Assembly: GCF_026672275.1 (NCBI RefSeq)
Contig: NZ_JANQCD010000018.1
Coordinates: 1 to 64,000 of the forward strand
Source of the DNA: Marinifilum sp. D737
GTDB taxonomy: Bacteria > Bacteroidota > Bacteroidia > Bacteroidales > Marinifilaceae
Reading direction: 5' to 3'
Length of the DNA stretch: 64,000 nucleotides
This document shows positions 58,032 through 64,000 of this stretch, one piece after another. The notes below the pieces were generated by a model that was not told the DNA's origin, searched no databases, and worked only from the letters and a program-made list of their open reading frames with translations. Positions within the stretch are counted from its first letter, which is position 1; every line of letters begins with the position of its first letter. The translations under genes and the position numbers were made by a program.

Positions 58032-58487
58032 TTAGCCTAACATAGCATCTACCTGTGCTTTTGCCTTTCTGTTTTCCAATTCCTTTGCAACTGAGTGCGG
58101 AACACATTTTTTATTCACAGGATTTAAATAAGTACTTAATGATTTAGCAAGAACCAATGCTACAGGAATACCTACAATTGAGACAAACAAGCCAACAATT
58201 TGGAATAAAGTGATTACGGTAAGCAGAAGTCCAAATGGGAAATAAATAATTCTAACGATTAAGCCGAAAGTTTCCCAAGCCTTGTTTGGTTCTGTGTTCA
58301 ACTCCTTATTGTCAACCATTGAACTCGAAAATGGTGAAAGCAAGAATTTAGATAGTTGTATTAGGCCTAATCCAATTGGTGCTCCTACCACGGTTAACAC
58401 CAACAAACTACCTAACAAGAAAGTAAAAAATGCCGATACAAATCCAAAAAATGGAAAATGCCAGATAATGTTACCAAGAAATCTCAT
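58032..58487 (-). CDS. YccF domain-containing inner-membrane protein
   Basis: The 151-residue protein shows the YccF pattern: FLGNIIWHFPFFGFVSAFFT, LLVLTVVGAPIGLGLIQLSK, and a second related half (LLLTVITLFQIVGLFVSIVG IPVALV region). YccF proteins are small inner-membrane proteins of unknown function. The upstream 5' region is repeat copy 2. It likely starts a transcript continuing into the four-helix gene. Confidence 0.75.
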   Translation of the reverse strand: MRFLGNIIWHFPFFGFVSAFFTFLLGSLLVLTVVGAPIGLGLIQLSKFLLSPFSSSMVDNKELNTEPNKAWETFGLIVRIIYFPFGLLLTVITLFQIVGLFVSIVGIPVALVLAKSLSTYLNPVNKKCVPHSVAKELENRKAKAQVDAMLG

Positions 58488-58504
58488 AATTAAAAAGTTT
58501 AAGG

Positions 58505-58603
58505 TTTTCCTACTCGTATAGCTTTTCGGGTCCGCTACGTTTTTTTACATGGTTTCTGAACTCCATTTTGTTCCTAGATCATATTCTGATTTTAGTTAAT
58601 TTC
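58505..58603 (-). repeat. 99-bp direct repeat, copy 2
   Basis: Second copy of the repeat described at 57435-57533. It lies between the M50-like gene and the YccF gene, 18 bp from the YccF start codon. Confidence 0.8.
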
Positions 58604-58614
58604 TAATTCTATTA

Positions 58615-59283
58615 TTATCCCTTAATCATATCCAATCCCATCATCACCAAGGCCTTTGCTATTTCGTAAAGCTCAATAATATGGTCGGTACTCATTTTCA
58701 CAAAACTTACCAGCATTGGTATTCTTCCAATCACGAAGGAAATGAGCAATCCCCAAATCAAGATTTGAAAAAACAGGATGATCAGGTAAGACCAGGTGAT
58801 GCCGAATACATGTAAATCGGGCTGGTGAGGTTTGCCCTGACGAATGGCAATGGAAAATGAGAATCCAAGAGTTGCTCCCAATAATCCGAAATAGACTTCG
58901 GCTCCCGAACTGGCCAAAATAAAATAGATCGGGAAGATAAAAACGGTAAGCAATGGGAAGAAATAAGGAGACAATACCGATAGGACATTCTGCTTTCCCT
59001 GGTAGGCGAAATATCCTCCACTATTGGCTTCAACATTTAAAGCAATGGGCTTGTTAAAGGTTAAAACGCCCAACACATTGTGGGTTAATTCGTGGGCCAA
59101 AATGGCCAGATAGCCATGGGTTTTTATAAAAATGGTTGTGAATAAAAATCCACCTCCCAGGGCGATAAAAAATATTTTCTGAAATACATCTGCAAATGAT
59201 ACCATCTGAAGCGTAGCAATAAATTCACGTCCGAAAGCATAAATCAGCAGAGGGGTTAGTATTTTAAATAGTTTGGTTATCAT
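58615..59283 (-). CDS. M50-like membrane metalloprotease family protein
   Basis: The 222-residue multi-pass protein has LAILAHELTHNVLGVLTF near residue 60, an HExxH zinc motif inside a hydrophobic helix, as in M50B-like families. ANSGGYFAYQG and LSPYFFPLLTVFIFP follow. The distant Asp or NPDG element of site-2 proteases is not clear, so catalytic activity is plausible but not certain. It would act in the inner membrane. The gene opens the membrane-protein cluster; a short AT-rich gap separates it from the M23 gene. Confidence 0.75.
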   Translation of the reverse strand: MITKLFKILTPLLIYAFGREFIATLQMVSFADVFQKIFFIALGGGFLFTTIFIKTHGYLAILAHELTHNVLGVLTFNKPIALNVEANSGGYFAYQGKQNVLSVLSPYFFPLLTVFIFPIYFILASSGAEVYFGLLGATLGFSFSIAIRQGKPHQPDLHVFGITWSYLIILFFQILIWGLLISFVIGRIPMLVSFVKMSTDHIIELYEIAKALVMMGLDMIKG

Positions 59284-59372
59284 GAGTATTTAAATTATGA
59301 GTTAGGAATTATGAATGATGAATTAGGGAGCAACATTCATAACTCATCATTTATAATGCATAATTGCTTTTT

Positions 59373-60440
59373 CTATCCGAAGAATCGCTCAGGATTCACA
59401 CGCTTTTTGTTTTTGATGATTTCGTAATGCAAATGCGGTCCGGTTGAACGACCAGTACTACCTACCTTGCCAATTACATCTCCTTTATTCACCTTCTGGC
59501 CCTTCTTCACACTCACTTTCGACAAGTGGCCGTAAATGGTCTCGTAGCCATTAGCGTGCTTCACCTTAATGTAATTGCCATATCCGCCGTTCCATCCCGA
59601 TTTTACAATTACCCCATCGGCAGGAACATGAATTTTGGTGCCTTTCGGACAAGCCATATCAACACCTCCATGGAATCGCCAACGGTACAAGGTTGGATGA
59701 AAGCGATTGCCAAATTTTGAGCTTAATCGGTATTTTGCAACAATCGGTTTTGTAGAGGGTATGCTTCGTTTTTCAACCTCTATTAAGCTTGCCTTGTGAC
59801 TATCTAGTGTTACTGCTTTTTCAGCTGCTGCAGTTGGCTGGCTATTTACCATCTCATTTCCCTTGGCCTTCACACCAGGATCAGCCATTTTCTGACTTGG
59901 TGTATGATTGACTTTGGGATTTGAAGCCACCGGGTTTGTCATCTGATTCGAACCCGAACTGTGCTTGGCTGCCAATGTAGGATTGGTCATTGCTTGTGGC
60001 GACTCCACCACTGTTTGCGCCTTTGTTTCCTGCTTAGCTTCTGTTTGTACTTCAGTAGATTTCATTGGCTCTGCAGGAACTTTCTCAATCTTGATTTTCT
60101 CTACTTTGCGCTTAATTTGTTTGATCTCGTCATCTAAGCTTGCCGTTAGATTTACATAGCTTGGAACTGGTGGCTTTGCAATCAAATCCTTGTCTTTTGC
60201 CTCTACCTTTTCCGATATCGGCGTTTCAACCTCAATTCCTAATATCTCCTTGTTCCAATCGAGCTCATTCTTTTTAAAAGCCTCAAATTGTCGCTTGTAT
60301 TCTTCCTTGTATTTTTGAAATCGGGCTTTCTCAGCCTTCTTGTAGGCTTCGAACGAATCTAATTCTTGTGCTCTAACTTGTCCGATATTTACAAGCAAAA
60401 CAGCTGACAAAAAACCCAATAATAGTGCATACTTCCTCAT
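59373..60440 (-). CDS. M23 family metallopeptidase (peptidoglycan endopeptidase)
   Basis: The 355-residue protein has a signal peptide (YALLLGFLSAVLLVNIGQVR), a Lys/Glu-rich coiled coil (30-75) and a low-complexity linker. The C-terminal lysostaphin-type domain has SSKFGNRFHPTLYRWRFHGG and HGGVDMACPKG near 255 (zinc His and Asp), with TGPHLHYEI near 338 (HxH). It would cut peptidoglycan cross-bridges in the periplasm during growth or division. The LPP20-like cluster begins 14 bp upstream on the same strand. Confidence 0.92.
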   Translation of the reverse strand: MRKYALLLGFLSAVLLVNIGQVRAQELDSFEAYKKAEKARFQKYKEEYKRQFEAFKKNELDWNKEILGIEVETPISEKVEAKDKDLIAKPPVPSYVNLTASLDDEIKQIKRKVEKIKIEKVPAEPMKSTEVQTEAKQETKAQTVVESPQAMTNPTLAAKHSSGSNQMTNPVASNPKVNHTPSQKMADPGVKAKGNEMVNSQPTAAAEKAVTLDSHKASLIEVEKRSIPSTKPIVAKYRLSSKFGNRFHPTLYRWRFHGGVDMACPKGTKIHVPADGVIVKSGWNGGYGNYIKVKHANGYETIYGHLSKVSVKKGQKVNKGDVIGKVGSTGRSTGPHLHYEIIKNKKRVNPERFFG

Positions 60441-60454
60441 AATCGTATTCTTGG

Positions 60455-61429
60455 TTAAAAATCGGTTTTCATATATAATCGGTTGCCTTCTACCTTTATA
60501 TCCGCAATGCTAAACTTCATTTTCTGATAATCGACAACCCGAAATAAATTCTTAAACATGGTGTTGTACTGATCTCCCACCGACTTTACTTTTCCACCCT
60601 CCTTGGTCATTAAAAGCAGGTTATTCAGAATCACATCGAGGTAGGCATTCCAAAATGAATAGTGCAGCGATGCATCTATCATTCCATTTTGGTAAGCTGT
60701 TGTATCAGACTTTTGAAATGGCTGATACCTAAATATCCCGGAAGGAAATTTGATTTCGAACTGGTTAATTTTTGAAACAATATCCTTTCCCGATTGGGTA
60801 TTGTAGGAGTAGTATTTCAACTCCTTAATGGGATATTGCTTGGGTGTATTGATGTAAAGCTTGATAAAACTATAGCTCTCCTCTCTGGAGCCTTTGATTT
60901 CACTTTGCAGTAAATCTGCCGAAATTCGAATGGTATTTGTACTGTCGCATTCATTTGATAATTGCCTGATATTGGCTGAATTCACCAAAACAAATACCTC
61001 ATCGAAACTTGAAGTGAAACTTTTTTCAATTGGCAAAGATTTTAAATCGACTTGAGCAGCCGACAAAACATTGGTTAAACTCACAAATTTTGAGCTGGCG
61101 TACCTTTCCTTTTTATCAGATGTGTAATTGTCTACAATCGATCGGTAGGCAAGATTCTTTTTTAAACAGGCAATGGCAACCGCTCTCAATTTGGCCTGTT
61201 CCAATGCCATATCCGAATCCATGTAAGGATCGGAAACTCCAATGCAAAACTCATCGGAGGTTGCCAGCTGAATCCAGTCTGGAAATTTGCCATCTTCCGA
61301 ATTTTGTGGAAATTGAGTTTGCAGAGAATCCACAACCAAAGAACAGGAATCCCGAACCTGCCCTTTTAGTTGTAGATTACCTAAGAAAACTACTAATAAT
61401 ATCAAAAGTGATTTGATATTCATTGTCAT
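60455..61429 (-). CDS. Exported LPP20-cluster protein of unknown function
   Basis: The 324-residue protein has a signal peptide (SLLILLVVFLGNLQLKGQ). Its first part is LPP20-like in layout (FPDWIQLATSDEFCIGVSDP, MALEQAKLRAVAIACLKKNL), followed by β-rich regions. It shares the DPYMDSDMALEQAKLRA type helix with the LPP20-like neighbours, but no firm family can be given. It lies 14 bp after the small LPP20-like gene and 14 bp before the M23 gene, so all are likely co-transcribed. A Met two residues in is an alternative start. Confidence 0.65.
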   Translation of the reverse strand: MTMNIKSLLILLVVFLGNLQLKGQVRDSCSLVVDSLQTQFPQNSEDGKFPDWIQLATSDEFCIGVSDPYMDSDMALEQAKLRAVAIACLKKNLAYRSIVDNYTSDKKERYASSKFVSLTNVLSAAQVDLKSLPIEKSFTSSFDEVFVLVNSANIRQLSNECDSTNTIRISADLLQSEIKGSREESYSFIKLYINTPKQYPIKELKYYSYNTQSGKDIVSKINQFEIKFPSGIFRYQPFQKSDTTAYQNGMIDASLHYSFWNAYLDVILNNLLLMTKEGGKVKSVGDQYNTMFKNLFRVVDYQKMKFSIADIKVEGNRLYMKTDF

Positions 61430-61443
61430 GAAAAAACGATTGA

Positions 61444-62013
61444 TTAAGATCCTATTTTAGCCATTTCCTCTTTAAAATCTTTCTTGAATTTTTCGTATTC
61501 AAAATCGATTTTCAGCTTGTCATCGCTGCTAATTCTATCTGCCATATTCTTAATGATTTCCTCTCCTGCAAGTTCCATTGCAACATAACAGTGAAATTTA
61601 CCATCTTTGGTTTTCTTCATTTTTTCGCAAATCACACGTGTACCATTAAGCACCTGGCTTACAATACTTCTTGAAAGGTCCTGAAAACGCTGTTTTGCTT
61701 CCTGATTTCCATTAAAATCGTGTTGTGAAGAATAGTTGTCTGTCACAACATTTACTTTTGCCTGAATTTCCGATGCCAAACCAGCACGAGCATCTGCATA
61801 AGCTATTTTCTTAGCAATACTCATATTTGGACTTAAACCATCAGCCGATGCTCTAAAATATTCTCCATTGGTAAAGTATTCTGGTCCTGAACAAGGAACA
61901 TCAAAATCTACTTCATCAGGCTGTTGAACCTGTGCTACCTGTTGTGGTGCCGAACATGCGAACATTGCACCCATCATTGCTACTGCAAATAATTTTCCTA
62001 AACGTGTTTTCAT
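61444..62013 (-). CDS. LPP20-like lipoprotein, small paralogue 2
   Basis: The 189-residue lipoprotein (signal LFAVAMMGAMFACSAPQQ) has VPCSGPEYFTNGEYFRASAD, ADARAGLASEIQAKVNVVTD, RVICEKMKKTKDGKFHCYVA and ends KLKIDFEYEKFKKDFKEEM. It clearly matches the gene at 45784-46380 over its whole length. It follows the large paralogue by 37 bp, the same order as in the other cluster. Function is unknown; outer-membrane or periplasmic. Confidence 0.85.
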   Translation of the reverse strand: MKTRLGKLFAVAMMGAMFACSAPQQVAQVQQPDEVDFDVPCSGPEYFTNGEYFRASADGLSPNMSIAKKIAYADARAGLASEIQAKVNVVTDNYSSQHDFNGNQEAKQRFQDLSRSIVSQVLNGTRVICEKMKKTKDGKFHCYVAMELAGEEIIKNMADRISSDDKLKIDFEYEKFKKDFKEEMAKIGS

Positions 62014-62050
62014 TTCTTGTTAATTTTTAAGTTTTATTGTATTTCTATTC

Positions 62051-64000
62051 TTATTGATGTTTGAAATAGAGTTGTCGAATTTCATTCTCACGCAACTGTC
62101 GATTGTAAATTCTCAGGTTGTCAATCTCGCCTGTGAAATACCTTTTTGCGCCTGGATCGTATCCAATAAAACCACCTTCGCCACTCTTAATTTCGCCACG
62201 CATCTTTGTATTCTCAACCAAAACCATTTGGCCATCTACAAACAATTTTGAACGTGATTCATATTCCAAAACCTCAACGGTTAAGGTGATCATGTGCCAC
62301 TGATTGTCCAGCAACAATCGGTTGGCATCAAAATCAAATGTTAAGTATCCTCCATCGGAATATCTTTTCTGGTAGAACAACTGATTTTGAAGCGTAGTTC
62401 CTAAAATGGTGCAGCCTGCAGCTTTTCGTCCAAGAATGGCTCCTCCCGAACTTGTTTTTACCCATGCACTAATGGTATAAGCACTCCAGTTTTCGATTGG
62501 ATGCTGAGGAATTGCCAAATAAGAATCGCCATTAAATTGTGCCGATTTACCTGCCCCACTTAAAGTACTATTGATCACCATAGGAGCATGATCTCCCTGT
62601 ACCAATGCATTGTAATTGCTCAAGCCCATAATATTTTTCCCGGTTCCATCGTCGAATGTATAGTAGGCCAGTAATCCTGAAGAAACAAGTAACTCCTGAG
62701 TTGGATTGGTATTATTTTGCTGCACCCTCTCTGTCTGAACTCTTGGCTGAACCGTTGGAGCAACAGCAGAATGATCGATGGTCATTTGCAATTTTTTCAA
62801 CTCCTGAATGAGCTTTCGCTGCATCTTCTTTAATACATTTCGACTTGCCGACATGCGTGCCGTTGATTCAGAAGTGCTTTCCGGAGCTAAAGATCGCTGG
62901 TCGTTTACCGAATACTGAAAAACAGTTTCCTGCGTATTTCTTTTCAAAATCTGTAAGCTTACCGATGTGAAATACTCTTTCATGTTGTACATCTCACCAG
63001 GAACAGTTCCTCCTTTTCGAAAGTCTTCACTTAAATCCACAATAACATCTGCTGAGGATTCATTGGGAACAAAATTGAAGTAGTTGTTACTCAAAATCCT
63101 TTTTACAGATTTGATTAAAGCTGAATTGTCATATTGTCCTTGTCTTAGAAAAGCTTTAAGCGTTTGTGCCTCCAGATTAATAGTTACTTGTGCCTCTGGA
63201 ATAGACTTAATGGTGCGAATTAATCTTCGAACCATTTTATCGTTGGCAGCACAAAGTTTTTCCATATCAGGTTTTATGCGAACCACCTGCCTGCTTTGCT
63301 TACTGGTCACATTTAAAATCTGCAATTTTGCACTACCATGCTCATTGGTTAAAAGATTCGCATTCAACTCGCCCGAGCCCGATATGAACTCTGCTTTTAA
63401 AGGCAAGTTTGCAATGGAATAGGCTCCTTGTTTTGCAATTAAACTGATTGGTTCTTTAACTGCCTGAAAGTTTTGTGCATTTACTGAACTCGGTATTGCT
63501 GATAACTGAACATCATCGAAAGCACCAAGTAAAGATTGATACAGCTCATTGCCCAGGAATATGGTTTCGCCATTCACCTGGTATGCCAAATTTTTATTCA
63601 GGTCATTCTGAATCAGCTTTAAACCTTCAACGTAATTAAAAATGGCTCCTGATATGTTACCAGAAATCTTTTGTCTCCTTGCTTTCTGCAAATTATCGTA
63701 AGCCTTTTGTTGAATTCTCTCGATTCGAATACCTTCCTTTTCTTTGTAATCATATTTATTCAACTGATAGTACACCCAATATTCGGTATCATTCTCCCAG
63801 GCTTCTACCAATTGGTAATCTTCGATGGTGCGTTGAGTCTCCACTTTAATATCTTCCCTGAAAGAAGTGGATACCTGCCCATTGTCTTCCAAAGTATTTA
63901 GCAAAGATTTGCTGGCAAGCTTTACTTCTATCTCGGAAACCAAATCGCTAAGTGCTTTGCGCTTGGCAATTTTCATATAGTCTTCCTGCGATTTATCTGC
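62051..64000 (-). CDS. LPP20-like large paralogue 2 with LamG-type domain (5' partial)
   Basis: The frame stays open to the window end, so the N-terminus with its presumed lipoprotein signal is missing. The first 430 visible residues match the gene at 44319-45728 (AKRKALSDLVSEIEVKLASK, EYWVYYQLNKYDYKEKEGIR, TPR-like ARRQKISGNISGAIFNYVEG). The last 210 residues are absent from that paralogue and form a LamG/concanavalin-like domain: GLLAYYTFDDGTGKNIMG, YTISAWVKTSSGGAILGR, IDNLRIYNRQLRENEIRQLY. The fusion suggests glycan or matrix binding at the cell surface. The Met at 63976 is internal. Confidence 0.8.
   Translation of the reverse strand, partial: ADKSQEDYMKIAKRKALSDLVSEIEVKLASKSLLNTLEDNGQVSTSFREDIKVETQRTIEDYQLVEAWENDTEYWVYYQLNKYDYKEKEGIRIERIQQKAYDNLQKARRQKISGNISGAIFNYVEGLKLIQNDLNKNLAYQVNGETIFLGNELYQSLLGAFDDVQLSAIPSSVNAQNFQAVKEPISLIAKQGAYSIANLPLKAEFISGSGELNANLLTNEHGSAKLQILNVTSKQSRQVVRIKPDMEKLCAANDKMVRRLIRTIKSIPEAQVTINLEAQTLKAFLRQGQYDNSALIKSVKRILSNNYFNFVPNESSADVIVDLSEDFRKGGTVPGEMYNMKEYFTSVSLQILKRNTQETVFQYSVNDQRSLAPESTSESTARMSASRNVLKKMQRKLIQELKKLQMTIDHSAVAPTVQPRVQTERVQQNNTNPTQELLVSSGLLAYYTFDDGTGKNIMGLSNYNALVQGDHAPMVINSTLSGAGKSAQFNGDSYLAIPQHPIENWSAYTISAWVKTSSGGAILGRKAAGCTILGTTLQNQLFYQKRYSDGGYLTFDFDANRLLLDNQWHMITLTVEVLEYESRSKLFVDGQMVLVENTKMRGEIKSGEGGFIGYDPGAKRYFTGEIDNLRIYNRQLRENEIRQLYFKHQ

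Overview
The window is chromosomal DNA from an AT-rich marine-type Bacteroidota. The evidence is a C-terminal type IX secretion sorting domain, TAnnTTTG promoter boxes, CarboxypepD_reg-like and head-GIN surface proteins, a DnaE fused to a DnaQ-like exonuclease, and few Shine-Dalgarno sequences. The mix resembles Marinifilaceae/Marinilabiliales, but no rRNA is present and the genus cannot be fixed.

Layout. 1-1272 is the end of a repetitive MBG-domain surface protein. 1.5-4.4 kb holds pyrophosphatase, an InaA-type kinase and a glycosyltransferase. 4.6-19.0 kb is a comM/yifB gene cut in two by a mobile element of about 12.8 kb (5334-18163). 19.4-46.4 kb is housekeeping DNA: gmhA, a K+ channel, mutL, two rhomboids, trxA, dnaE, rpsP-rimM, dapD, a uracil-DNA glycosylase, cardiolipin synthase, prmC-recX, three tandem CarboxypepD_reg-like proteins and LPP20-like lipoproteins. 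46.6-50.8 kb holds a LytTR regulator, a LuxR-type regulator and a TPR histidine kinase. 51.5-55.4 kb is a giant STAND/NACHT-like ATPase. 56.4-64.0 kb is a minus-strand envelope block: small membrane proteins, an M50-like and an M23 peptidase, and a second LPP20-like cluster related to the one at 44.3-46.4 kb.

The element is the most unusual part. It has a large serine recombinase next to the right junction, a DnaC-like ATPase overlapping a replisome-organiser-like protein, and iterons starting at that gene's stop codon. A minus-strand cargo block encodes a HEPN-motif protein, a SieB-like membrane protein, a trypco2-like protein, a membrane coiled-coil protein and two unlisted microproteins. 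A structural operon carries a ribbon-helix-helix regulator, an HK97-fold capsid-like protein, small unknowns and a second capsid domain fused behind a prohead protease. I see no terminase, portal, tail or lysis gene. This reads as a capsid-encoding phage satellite that needs a helper. A 17-bp box is shared by its replication and structural operons, and three terminator-like hairpins lie in the structural leader. The recombinase starts 19 bp after the truncated comM stop, so in the integrated state it should be reachable from the host comM promoter; excision would restore comM.

Other points: a diverged dispersed repeat (3.24-3.58 kb and 51.12-51.38 kb) whose hairpin stems differ by compensating changes, a 99-bp direct repeat upstream of two membrane-protein genes, and a LytTR regulator without its phospho-acceptor aspartate.
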